NCBI GenBank assembly: GCA_964449895.1
Contig: CAYVBY010000021.1
Coordinates: forward strand, 1 to 28,455
Reading direction: 5' to 3'
Length of the DNA stretch: 28,455 nt
Origin: Intestinibacter sp964449895
Lineage (GTDB): Bacteria > Bacillota > Clostridia > Peptostreptococcales > Peptostreptococcaceae
The position numbers were made by a program, and so were the translations under genes. The notes beneath the pieces were generated by a model. The model ran no database searches. It had not been told where the DNA came from and saw only the letters and a program-made list of their open reading frames with translations. Of the stretch, positions 6,572 through 14,713 are shown piece after piece (position 1 is the first letter of the stretch; the number at the start of each line of letters is the position of its first letter).

Positions 6572-8278
6572 ATGTTATTTGGAAAATATAGATTTAGATA
6601 TCCGCTAGATCATAAAATTTTAGGCGATTTATCCTTTAAGCTTGGAAAATTAGATGATGCGATTTTTCATTATGAAAAAGAAATAGAAAATCAAATTTAT
6701 GAAGATGAAATTTTAAGTATTGATGATATAGGTGATGTATATATTATAGAAGAGCTTTATAACAGTATAGTACAGGTATATTTGAAAAAAAAGGACTACA
6801 AAAATGCAATAATTTATTGCAAAAAAATAATTGAAAATGATGAAAAAAAAGAACGAAATAAAGCAAGTGGAGTTTTAACTTTATCGGATATATATACTAA
6901 AATCGGCAAAAATGATAAAGCTTTAGATTTATTAAAGGATTTGCTTGATTATGAAAAAGAATGTATTGAAGAAGATTTAGACTGGGATTACCCAAAACAA
7001 ATGTATATGGAAGCTTGTTGTAGTATAGTTAAATTATTAGATGGTGAAGAACGTAGATTGTATTTAGATAAAGCTATGAATTTTTATGAGGAAAATAAAG
7101 ATGCAGATTTAGGCATAAAAATGGCAGAAATTTTAAAAATCCAATCTGCAGTTTATAAACAAAGCTTAAAATATAAAAAATATGATGAAATTTTAAAAAC
7201 AATAGAGCTAATTTGTAGAAATTGTATTTTAAGAAGTAATATTTATATGGAATCTTATGAAAATTTTAAGGCAAAAAAATCTATAAATGAAGGACTTTAT
7301 TTGTATAAAAGATACAATCTAAATGACTATAGGTTGAATTTTGATTTGACATACCAAAGGGCTTATGTTGCAGGTGAATCTTATGATGGAAAAGATGATT
7401 CAAAGAGATACAATTACTATTTAGAGGCATTTAAAATTTTAGAGGAAAATAATTTCTTTGACGAGTATAAAAAAAATATAATTTTAGATAAACTTGCCTA
7501 TTATTGTGAGGATTTTGAAATTTCAAGTTACTATAAAAACAAATGTGACTATTATTATTTGGCAAAATATAAAGTAGAGCATGATAAAAATTGGATAATC
7601 TCTTTTGTAGAAGCCTTTGATGAAGCAGGTAGAGATTATATGTACTGTAAAAATTACGACATGGCGATAAAATGCTATAAAAAGGCACTTTATAATTTAA
7701 CTAGTTGTGGACTTTTTACAGGTGAGTTTTATGAAGAAGAAATAAATTTATCTTCCCTTGATAAGTATCATATCTCTTATCAAAAATATATGAGTTTATG
7801 TAAAAATCTATCTCAAGTGTATAAAGAAAAAAGAGAATATGAAGAAGCAATAAAATATTTGAAACTTAAAATAGAATGTGTAAAAGAACACTTTTTAGAA
7901 GAAGAATTTAAGTCTTATAAATATTTGAATCTTTTAGGTATATACAACGAAATAAAAAATATATTAATTTTAAAATCAGATTATGAAAATAGTATAAAAT
8001 ATAACATGATTTCTATAGGTTTATATAACAGTTCAAATATAGAAAATAAAGTATCTGCAAAATCAAAATATATAGAAAATTTATTTAAACTTTTAAATGA
8101 AGATAAAATAAATGATTATATTTTATCTGAAGATTTTACAATAAATTTATCAAGTAAATACTTAAATAGCTTGATATATGAAATAGAAAATCTATTAAAA
8201 ATAACAAAAGATACAAAAATTATTGATTTTTGTACAAAAAATCTTAAGTTAATTAAAGACACACCTTTTGATATTTAA
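6572..8278 (+). CDS. TPR-repeat protein, in frame with the preceding kinase-STAND ORF
   Basis: This is a 568-aa cytosolic, all-helical protein built of degenerate TPR units, for example around residues 22-42 (LSFKLGKLDDAIFHYEKEI), 62-85, 345-370 (YDMAIKCYKKALYNL) and 400-430 (YEEAIKYLKLKIE). It starts 3 nt after the preceding stop, in the same reading frame, and its repeats continue the TPR series at the end of the kinase-STAND protein. An AGGAG (6559-6563) lies 8 nt before the ATG, so separate translation is plausible. It is either the detached sensor half of one system or the 3' part of a single gene of about 1460 codons cut by one nonsense codon. A strong terminator follows. Confidence 0.8.
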   Translation: MLFGKYRFRYPLDHKILGDLSFKLGKLDDAIFHYEKEIENQIYEDEILSIDDIGDVYIIEELYNSIVQVYLKKKDYKNAIIYCKKIIENDEKKERNKASGVLTLSDIYTKIGKNDKALDLLKDLLDYEKECIEEDLDWDYPKQMYMEACCSIVKLLDGEERRLYLDKAMNFYEENKDADLGIKMAEILKIQSAVYKQSLKYKKYDEILKTIELICRNCILRSNIYMESYENFKAKKSINEGLYLYKRYNLNDYRLNFDLTYQRAYVAGESYDGKDDSKRYNYYLEAFKILEENNFFDEYKKNIILDKLAYYCEDFEISSYYKNKCDYYYLAKYKVEHDKNWIISFVEAFDEAGRDYMYCKNYDMAIKCYKKALYNLTSCGLFTGEFYEEEINLSSLDKYHISYQKYMSLCKNLSQVYKEKREYEEAIKYLKLKIECVKEHFLEEEFKSYKYLNLLGIYNEIKNILILKSDYENSIKYNMISIGLYNSSNIENKVSAKSKYIENLFKLLNEDKINDYILSEDFTINLSSKYLNSLIYEIENLLKITKDTKIIDFCTKNLKLIKDTPFDI

Positions 8279-8304
8279 TTAAATAGTATTTAAGTAATAA
8301 ATAA

Positions 8305-8352
8305 ACCCTATAAATATAACCCTCAAAAGAGTTATATTTATAGGGTATTTTT
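8305..8352 (+). terminator. Strong intrinsic terminator of the kinase-STAND/TPR unit
   Basis: A perfect 16-bp stem (8305-8320 with 8331-8346), a 10-nt loop and a T-run at 8348-8352. Confidence 0.9.
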
Positions 8353-8431
8353 GTTATAAAAATATAAATTACAAATTAAAAAAATGATGTTCTATAATGA
8401 AATCATACAAAATAAAGAGGGGGAATAGCAA

Positions 8432-8884
8432 ATGTATTGTAAGCAATGTGGAAGTTTTATTGATGAAAAAAAAGACAAATTTTGTATGAATTGTGGTTTA
8501 ATGCTAGATAAAGGAAACGTAGAAAAAATTAAAAAAGTTAGATCAGGTAAAGAAATAAAAGTTATTTATTATGCATCAGAACTACTTTCAGTGTTTTTTA
8601 TAATCTCATTTTTAGTGAATGCTTTAAGTGAGAATATTTCAGAAGCTTGTAGTGATTTTTGTTATGCTTTTGCAATGGCAAATCTACATAAAATTATGAT
8701 AACAAGGTTAGTTCAAGATGGAGAAACGATAAATATTTTATCTCTAATTATAGAAAAATTGGTAGGATTAAGAGCAAATTTGCTTAGAGAAGAAAGTTAT
8801 ATTTATGAAAATGCTAGAAAAAGAAATACGAAAATAAATACTGTAATAGCAATAGCACTTTTAATATTGGCACAATTTTTCTAA
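8432..8884 (+). CDS. Zinc-ribbon membrane protein
   Basis: This is a 150-aa protein with an N-terminal zinc ribbon made of two CxxC pairs (C3/C6 and C18/C21) within the first 25 residues. A moderately hydrophobic segment (about 45-65) and a C-terminal transmembrane helix (about 134-150) ending directly at the stop indicate membrane attachment. No enzymatic domain is visible. A good Shine-Dalgarno (GAGGGGG) precedes the ATG. The next gene, 39 nt downstream, starts with the same kind of zinc ribbon, so the two are probably co-transcribed. Such ribbon-plus-membrane proteins are common and uncharacterised in Clostridia. Confidence 0.75.
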   Translation: MYCKQCGSFIDEKKDKFCMNCGLMLDKGNVEKIKKVRSGKEIKVIYYASELLSVFFIISFLVNALSENISEACSDFCYAFAMANLHKIMITRLVQDGETINILSLIIEKLVGLRANLLREESYIYENARKRNTKINTVIAIALLILAQFF

Positions 8885-8923
8885 GGATAGTTTGATCTAT
8901 TTTTTTGAAAGGGAGAATTAAAT

Positions 8924-9478
8924 ATGAATTGTATAAAATGTGGAAATAAAATAGAAGAAGGAGCTAAATTTTGTAATTTATGTGGAGAAAAAATAAACAC
9001 TCAAGATAATAAAAAAAATATAAATTTAATCAAATACAAAGAAATTAAAGGAGAAGAATTAGTTAAAAATTCTTCTAATAAGACATGGAAAATAATTATA
9101 GGTGTGGTTATAGTATTAATTGCAGCAATTGCAATTACCGAATTAGCAAGGGAATCGGAGGAAGTTTTATCGGTAAAAAATGCGAATTTTAAATACTATA
9201 CATATGACATGGGTTATACAGATATTGGAACAGCTTTTGAAAATTATTTTTCAAATACTAAATGGCAATCATTTATATCAGAGGAAGGCATTGAAATAGT
9301 ACAGTTTGATGGTGAATTTATGTACTACGATGAAAATACAGACTGCAGTATACAATTTGAAATTTATTCGGATGGGACTTTTGATATTTATGCAGTAGAA
9401 TTTAATGGAATTCCACAGAATAAATTAATTATAGCTGCATTAATAGATGAGGTTATGGAAAGTTCTAGGGCATCTTAA
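8924..9478 (+). CDS. Zinc-ribbon, single-pass membrane protein with extracytoplasmic domain
   Basis: This is a 184-aa protein. It has an N-terminal zinc ribbon (C3/C6, C17/C20, pattern CIKCG...FCNLCG), a polar linker, a transmembrane helix at about 56-72, then an acidic domain of about 110 residues rich in aromatic residues that should lie outside the cell. The ribbon is predicted cytosolic. The layout suggests a sensor or assembly factor, but I recognise no ligand domain. It is preceded by GGGAG at good spacing and followed by a terminator at 9511, so it ends the two-gene unit with the neighbouring zinc-ribbon gene. Confidence 0.75.
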   Translation: MNCIKCGNKIEEGAKFCNLCGEKINTQDNKKNINLIKYKEIKGEELVKNSSNKTWKIIIGVVIVLIAAIAITELARESEEVLSVKNANFKYYTYDMGYTDIGTAFENYFSNTKWQSFISEEGIEIVQFDGEFMYYDENTDCSIQFEIYSDGTFDIYAVEFNGIPQNKLIIAALIDEVMESSRAS

Positions 9479-9510
9479 TTATTTAAATTAAAATTTATAA
9501 TATGATTTGC

Positions 9511-9540
9511 GAGGTATAAATATATTTATACCTCTTTTTA
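9511..9540 (+). terminator. Intrinsic terminator after the zinc-ribbon pair
   Basis: GAGGTATAAATA (9511-9522) pairs with TATTTATACCTC (9523-9534), an essentially continuous palindrome followed by TTTTTA. The real loop would use the central AT bases. Confidence 0.85.
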
Positions 9541-9607
9541 TTTTAGTGTAAAATCTATAATATAGTTTTTAGATGATATGTAAAAATATAGCAATAATTT
9601 AACAAAA

Positions 9608-9640
9608 TGTAATAAACATGTAATAAATATAATGTATTAT
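9608..9640 (+). promoter_or_regulatory. Pho-box-like direct repeat and candidate promoter
   Basis: TGTAATAAA occurs at 9608-9616 and again at 9619-9627. That is an 11-bp phase, one helical turn, as bound by PhoB/OmpR-type response regulators. A TATTAT (9635-9640) follows at the distance expected for a -10 box with the repeat in place of the -35. The direct repeat is visible in the sequence; the regulator identity is inference. Confidence 0.4.
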
Positions 9641-9673
9641 TGAAATAGTATATATACTTTAGGAGGAAAAATT

Positions 9674-10537
9674 ATGAGTATAATAGGTGAATATATGTTA
9701 TATTTTTTCATATATGCTTTTTTAGGTTGGATATGCGAAAGTATTTATTGTTCTTTTTTACAAAAGAAAGTTATAAATAGAGGTTTTTTAAATGGACCCT
9801 TGTGTCCTGTTTATGGAGTAGGGGCTTTGATAGTAATTATGAGTTTGTGGTCTTATAGAGATAGTATGATAGCAGTGTTTGTGCTTGGAATGATTTTGAC
9901 GTCTGTTGTTGAATATATTACAGCAACTATTTTAGAAAAACTATTCCATGCAAAATGGTGGGATTATTCAAATTACAAATTTAATATTCATGGCAAGATA
10001 TGTCTTTTAAATTCAACTATGTTTGGAGTTTTAAGTGTAGTTGTAATTAAATTTATACATCCTTTTATTCTAAATATGCTTGATAAAATGGATAATAGAT
10101 TGCTTGGAGTATTTACAGTACTTCTAACTATTGTAGCTATAATAGATTTTATAATTACAGCTCAAGCATTAAATTCTTTAACTATGAAGTTAGATGTATT
10201 TTCAAATATAGTAGATGATATGAAGAAAATACATGATAGATTTAAGTTATATGAAGAAGAAGAATTTCTGCACAGATTTAAGCTAAATCCAGAAGATATG
10301 TTAGAAGATATCAGAATAAAATTCAAATCATTTAAGGCTGAAAATTTAGACATATTTGATGATTTAAATTTAGATGAAAAGCTAGATGAAATTCAAGATA
10401 AGTTTAAATCTTTAAAACAAAAGGCTTTTGTTCATAGAAGAATTGTAAATGCCTTTCCAAATATAAAATCTACAAAATCTAATAAAAGAGACGCTTATTT
10501 ACAATATATTAAAAAAATATTAAAAGAAAGAATATAA
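9674..10537 (+). CDS. CmpB-family (putative ABC-transporter type IV) membrane protein
   Basis: This is a 287-aa protein. Its N-terminal half of about 165 residues has roughly five membrane segments and the family-typical start FFIYAFLGWICESIYCS followed by NRGFLNGPLCPVYGVGA. I recognise this as the Firmicute family labelled putative ABC-transporter type IV (CmpB). The C-terminal 120 residues are hydrophilic, helical and charged, probably cytosolic. No ATPase gene is adjacent, so a transport role is not supported by context. The start has AGGAGG 5-6 nt upstream, and a response-regulator-like direct repeat sits in front. Confidence 0.8.
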   Translation: MSIIGEYMLYFFIYAFLGWICESIYCSFLQKKVINRGFLNGPLCPVYGVGALIVIMSLWSYRDSMIAVFVLGMILTSVVEYITATILEKLFHAKWWDYSNYKFNIHGKICLLNSTMFGVLSVVVIKFIHPFILNMLDKMDNRLLGVFTVLLTIVAIIDFIITAQALNSLTMKLDVFSNIVDDMKKIHDRFKLYEEEEFLHRFKLNPEDMLEDIRIKFKSFKAENLDIFDDLNLDEKLDEIQDKFKSLKQKAFVHRRIVNAFPNIKSTKSNKRDAYLQYIKKILKERI

Positions 10538-10556
10538 AAATATAAGGGAGATAATT

Positions 10557-11048
10557 ATGAAAAAAATATTTATAAGAAATGCAACAATAGACGATTTAGA
10601 TATTATTTACAAAATAGAAGCAGAGTGTTTTCCAAAAGCAGAAGCTGCAACATATGATTCTTTCAAAGAAAGATTGACTACTTTTCCAGAATCTTTTTTT
10701 GTAGCAGAATTAGATAAAAATATAATAGGATTTATAAATGGTTGCTCAACAGATAAGCCAGAGCTTCCTGATGAACTTTATCACGATTCATCTATGCATA
10801 AACCAGATGGTGATTATCAAACAGTTTTTGGAATAGATGTACTTCCAAATTATCAACATAATGGATATGCATCAGATCTTATGAAGCATTTAATAAAAAT
10901 TAGTGAAAAACGAAATAAAAAAGGTATTGTATTGACATGTAAAGATCATTTAATTGGATTTTACGAAAGCTTTGGATATAAGCATTTAGGAGTTTCAAAT
11001 TCTACTCACGGAAATGCTAAGTGGAATGATATGCTACTTGAATTTTAA
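10557..11048 (+). CDS. GNAT-family N-acetyltransferase
   Basis: This is a 163-aa protein of standard GNAT length. The N-terminal IRNATIDDLDIIYKIEAECFP is the usual first strand and helix. The acetyl-CoA binding motif A lies at about 100-125 (FGIDVLPNYQHNGYASDLM), with N-G-Y-A replacing the usual Q/RxxGxG/A pattern reasonably well. FYESFGYKHLG near the C-terminus is the typical last motif. It transfers acetyl from acetyl-CoA to an unknown amine substrate in the cytosol. It starts 19 nt after the CmpB-family gene with GGGAG spacing and may be co-transcribed with it. Confidence 0.85.
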   Translation: MKKIFIRNATIDDLDIIYKIEAECFPKAEAATYDSFKERLTTFPESFFVAELDKNIIGFINGCSTDKPELPDELYHDSSMHKPDGDYQTVFGIDVLPNYQHNGYASDLMKHLIKISEKRNKKGIVLTCKDHLIGFYESFGYKHLGVSNSTHGNAKWNDMLLEF

Positions 11049-11105
11049 TATATAAAGATATAAGTAAGATTTTAAATATCTAATCTAAATTTAGACTGTA
11101 TATTT

Positions 11106-11170
11106 GAGCGTAAGAAAAAAGTAAATAAGAGCAAGTTTTATTTTCTATTTACATACTTTTCTTACGCTCT
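11106..11170. terminator. Long hairpin between convergent genes
   Basis: GAGCGTAAGAAAA (11106-11118) pairs with TTTTCTTACGCTC (11157-11169). Pairing continues inward with AGTAAATA against TATTTAC...ACTT, giving more than 20 bp. There is no clean T-run on either side. It sits between convergent genes and probably acts as a bidirectional terminator. Confidence 0.6.
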
Positions 11171-11184
11171 ATAAATAAGAAGCG

Positions 11185-12099
11185 TTATTTTATTGAATTT
11201 TTCTTATTCTTAATATTTGTTCTATATTGTGAAGGGGTACAATTCATATATTTTTTAAAAATTTTTCCAAAATAACTTATACCATTAAATCCAACATTTA
11301 TACAAATATTAGATATGGATTCATCTGTATGATATAAGTATTCTGAAGCTTTTAATATTCTATACTCCATTAAATACTCAAATGGTGTAGTATTTAAAAT
11401 TCTTTTAAAACTTCGGCAACACTCGCTTTTGCTTATATTACATGATTTAGCTATATCCTCTAATGAAATTTCATGATTATAATTTTCTTTTATGTAATTA
11501 ATAGCAGATTTTACTCTTTCATCATCATGAGAAATCTTTTTATTTGTATTTTCAATTTTATCTTTTAAATTTCTTATTATTTTAAGCCAAATCTGATTTA
11601 TATTATTGACAACCTCTAATTCATATGCGTACTCCTTATTATTATAAATTATATAAGTTTCTTCAATACATTTTAGGATGTCTCTTTGCCAAGAAATATC
11701 TTTTTTTAATATTATAAAATTTAAATTATTATTTTTAATTACAGGATCAACATATTTTTTCCCTATTAGAGAATGTTCATTTCTCGAAATAAGGCTATGA
11801 TCAAACATAATAGAAATCATTTTACAGTCATCATTATATGGCTTGATTTGGTGAAGGACATTAGAGTTAAATATAATTCCTTCTTGTGGATTTAGAATTA
11901 TTTCTTCACCATCTACTTGAAAACATATTTGATCTCGCAATACATATGAAATTTGTAGATATTTATGCCAATGCCATCTTATATATCCTTCTTCAAATAG
12001 ACTAAATTCATCTGTATATATTACTAAAGGAAAATCGCTACTTACATATTGTAAGGTTTCTTTTAAGTTATTATCAACTTCAATTCTAGATACTTGCAT
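11185..12099 (-). CDS. AraC-family transcriptional regulator
   Basis: This is a 304-aa protein with an N-terminal cupin-like sensor domain (about 20-110, including HWHKYLQISYVL and a GEEIILNPQEGIIF turn). A C-terminal double helix-turn-helix of AraC type spans about 195-295 (LEDIAKSCNISKSECCRSFKR and ISNICINVGFNGISYFGKIFKKY, then the conserved TPSQYR). It is divergent from a DMT-family transporter with 190 bp between start codons, so it most likely controls that transporter in response to a small molecule. The ligand cannot be read from sequence. AAAGGAG precedes its start on the reverse strand. Confidence 0.9.
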   Translation of the reverse strand: MQVSRIEVDNNLKETLQYVSSDFPLVIYTDEFSLFEEGYIRWHWHKYLQISYVLRDQICFQVDGEEIILNPQEGIIFNSNVLHQIKPYNDDCKMISIMFDHSLISRNEHSLIGKKYVDPVIKNNNLNFIILKKDISWQRDILKCIEETYIIYNNKEYAYELEVVNNINQIWLKIIRNLKDKIENTNKKISHDDERVKSAINYIKENYNHEISLEDIAKSCNISKSECCRSFKRILNTTPFEYLMEYRILKASEYLYHTDESISNICINVGFNGISYFGKIFKKYMNCTPSQYRTNIKNKKNSIK

Positions 12100-12289
12100 T
12101 TTTATCTCCTTTTAAGTTTATTTTAATATGGCTAATATAGTTGCAATTTTAATCAATATATTAATTGTTACATAGGATAAAAATCAATAAAATTATTATA
12201 GATTTAATTTCACAAATTAATATATCTATAAATTTATATAAATAGTATTATCTATTTTAAATTTTATCAAAAGAAAGGAAAAATATAAA

Positions 12290-13207
12290 ATGAATAATTT
12301 ACGCGCAAAAGGCATAATTTTAGTTATTTGTGGAGCTATGTTATGGGGAATATCTGGAACTGTTGCACAATTTTTGTTTCAACAAAATAATTTCACTCCA
12401 GAATGGCTTGTAGTAATTAGATTAATATTATCAGGTATTTTACTTTTAAGTTATGGTTTATTAAAAAAAGATTCAGGTGTAAAAAATATTTGGAAAGATA
12501 AAAAAGATAGGATAACATTAATATCTTTTGGAGTTTTAGGTATGTTAGGTTCTCAATATACTTATTTTGCTGCTATCAATCATGGTAATGCTGCTACAGC
12601 AACTATTCTTCAATATCTATCTCCTGTTATTATTACATGTTATACAGTTTTTTCTAGTAAAAAACTTCCTAAATTAAGTCAAATTTGTGCCGTATTATTA
12701 GCTATAGTGGGTACATTTTTTATAATAACAAAAGGAGATATAAATACCTTGTCTATATCTAAATTGGCATTGTTTTGGGGGCTATGTTCAGCATTTGCTA
12801 ATGCTCTTTATACTTTACAACCTGCTAATTTACTAAAAAAATATTCTTCAGTAACTATTGTTGGATGGGGTATGTTAATTGGAGGTATAGCTTTTAGTTT
12901 TATAAATCCACCATGGAAATTTAGTGGAGTAGTGTCAGCATCTACAGTTTGTGGTGTCGGTTTTGTAGTTATATTTGGAACATTAATAGCATATTACTGT
13001 TATTTAGAAAGCTTAAATTATATTTTACCTACAGAATCAAGCATACTAGGATCTATGGAACCTTTATCAGCTGCGTTTTTATCTATTATATGGTTAAAAG
13101 TTTCATTTGGATTAGCTGATTTTATTGGAACTATTTGTATTATTACAACAATTATAATTTTATCATACTTTAATCAAAATACTTCTGAAGATAAATTAAG
13201 TAATTAA
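12290..13207 (+). CDS. DMT-superfamily (EamA) transporter
   Basis: This is a 305-aa integral membrane protein with ten predicted transmembrane helices in two EamA repeats of about 145 residues each. It begins GIILVICGAMLWGISGTVAQF and carries the typical PVIITCYTV and LESLNYILPTESSILGSMEPLSAA segments. EamA proteins export or import amino acids, metabolites or drugs; the substrate is unknown. It is transcribed divergently from the AraC regulator and is probably its target. It ends before an intrinsic terminator at 13287. Confidence 0.88.
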   Translation: MNNLRAKGIILVICGAMLWGISGTVAQFLFQQNNFTPEWLVVIRLILSGILLLSYGLLKKDSGVKNIWKDKKDRITLISFGVLGMLGSQYTYFAAINHGNAATATILQYLSPVIITCYTVFSSKKLPKLSQICAVLLAIVGTFFIITKGDINTLSISKLALFWGLCSAFANALYTLQPANLLKKYSSVTIVGWGMLIGGIAFSFINPPWKFSGVVSASTVCGVGFVVIFGTLIAYYCYLESLNYILPTESSILGSMEPLSAAFLSIIWLKVSFGLADFIGTICIITTIIILSYFNQNTSEDKLSN

Positions 13208-13286
13208 AATTAAGATAATTAAAGCGAATTAGGATATAAATAAATTTTTATTCTAAAGACTTTTCAAAATTTAATAATGTAAAAAT

Positions 13287-13326
13287 GGAGTGCTACAAAA
13301 AATTTATTTAAGCACTCCTATTTTTT
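13287..13326 (+). terminator. Intrinsic terminator after the EamA transporter
   Basis: GGAGTGCT (13287-13294) pairs with AGCACTCC (13311-13318), followed by TATTTTTT. Confidence 0.85.
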
Positions 13327-13449
13327 GCTTACAGAAAAATTATATGTTAGAATTTAAATAAAGATGCCTAAAGACAGGGGGAATAAATATGCTAGAGATT
13401 TTTAAAATATTAAATATAGAAAAACAAAGGATAAAATGAAAATAAAAGA

Positions 13450-13493
13450 AGCATATTTAAATAAATTAAATCAGACGAACATTTAAATATGCT
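13450..13493 (+). repeat. 13-bp perfect inverted repeat in the leader of the His-tailed transporter
   Basis: AGCATATTTAAAT (13450-13462) and ATTTAAATATGCT (13481-13493) are perfectly complementary around an 18-nt loop, without a following T-run. It lies in a 320-bp gap between transporter genes that otherwise holds only the terminator at 13287 and two short unsupported ORFs. One of these, 13389-13439, has a GGGGG Shine-Dalgarno and 16 codons. The repeat may be an operator or an RNA structure controlling the transporter gene. Confidence 0.45.
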
Positions 13494-13535
13494 CCAAATA
13501 TATTTAATTGACAATTTATAAAGGAGATGAAGAAA

Positions 13536-14603
13536 TTGAAGGGAAAATACAAAGCAATTTTATTTGCAATAATAGCGGCCTTTTTATATGCACTTAATAC
13601 TCCCATTTCTAAAAAGCTTTTAGAACATGTAGATGAAACTATGATGGCGGCGATGCTTTACTTAGGAGCGGGAATAGGGATTTTTTTACTAGGTGTTGTA
13701 GAAAATTTTGCTAAAAAAAGCGTCAAAAAAGAAAAATTAACTAAAAAGGAGTTACCTTACACTATAGGAATGATTATTTTAGATATAATAGCTCCTATAT
13801 TACTTATGATGGGAATTAAGGCTAGTACATCGGCAAATGTTTCACTTTTAAATAATTTTGAAATTGTTGCTACATCTATAATTGCACTTGTGATTTTTAA
13901 GGAAGTCATATCAAAAAAACTTTGGTATTCAATTATAATGGTTACAGTAGCAAGTATTTTATTGGGCTTTGAAGGAAAAGGTGTTTTTGATTTTAATATA
14001 GGTTCTTTATTTGTAATAGGAGCATGTATATGTTGGGGATTTGAAAACAATTGTACAAGAATGATTTCAAATAAAAATGCAATGGAAATAGTAGTTATTA
14101 AAGGCATTTGTTCTGGTATGGGAAGTATGATAATTGCGCTTATAATTGGAGAAAAGTTCCCAGAGATTAATTATATTTTAGCGGTATTAGTGCTTGGATT
14201 TTTTGCTTATGGACTTAGTATTTATTTTTATATTTTAGCTCAAAAGGATTTAGGAGCAGCTAAAACGAGTGCTTATTATTCTGTAGCACCTTTTTTAGGA
14301 GTTATTCTTTGTATGGTAATAAATGGAGAAAGACCTGCTGTACAGTTTTATATAGCATTTTTAATTATGGTAGTTGCGACAGTTTTAATGATAAAAGATA
14401 GTATTGAGCTTCAACATACTCATAATCATGTTCATCATCATAGTCATGAACATTCTCATGGAGATTTAGTTCATACTCATGAGCATAGCCATAGCCATTC
14501 ACACCTTCATATTCATGAAGAAGATGGAGAAGGACATAGTGAACATTCTCATGGAGAACATGATTTAGAAGGACACAATCATACACATATAAGTCAAATA
14601 TAA
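13536..14603 (+). CDS. DMT-superfamily (EamA) transporter with a histidine-rich metal-binding tail
   Basis: This is a 355-aa protein from the TTG at 13536. The ATG at 13527 directly abuts AAGGAG (zero spacing), whereas the TTG sits 9 nt away, so I prefer it. Residues of about 1-285 form ten membrane helices in two EamA repeats. The last 64 residues (encoded by 14409-14600) contain 24 histidines in HxH, HSH and HTH patterns mixed with Asp/Glu. Such tails bind Zn, Ni or Co in many metal transporters and chaperones, but are unusual on EamA proteins. Metal export or metal-gated transport is therefore a reasonable inference; the substrate is not proven. Confidence 0.85.
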   Translation: MKGKYKAILFAIIAAFLYALNTPISKKLLEHVDETMMAAMLYLGAGIGIFLLGVVENFAKKSVKKEKLTKKELPYTIGMIILDIIAPILLMMGIKASTSANVSLLNNFEIVATSIIALVIFKEVISKKLWYSIIMVTVASILLGFEGKGVFDFNIGSLFVIGACICWGFENNCTRMISNKNAMEIVVIKGICSGMGSMIIALIIGEKFPEINYILAVLVLGFFAYGLSIYFYILAQKDLGAAKTSAYYSVAPFLGVILCMVINGERPAVQFYIAFLIMVVATVLMIKDSIELQHTHNHVHHHSHEHSHGDLVHTHEHSHSHSHLHIHEEDGEGHSEHSHGEHDLEGHNHTHISQI

Positions 14604-14617
14604 AATATTTTGATTTA

Positions 14618-14635
14618 AAAAGTAGTGATACTTTT
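14618..14635 (+). terminator. Weak hairpin after the His-tailed transporter
   Basis: AAAAGTA (14618-14624) and TACTTTT (14629-14635) form a 7-bp stem with loop GTGA and a short internal T-run. It is a marginal terminator. Confidence 0.35.
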
Positions 14636-14713
14636 AATAGAGAATAGATTAGTAAATGTATATTGTAGGAGTTAAAATTGAATAAAATAAATCTACTAAA
14701 GGAGAAAACTGTT

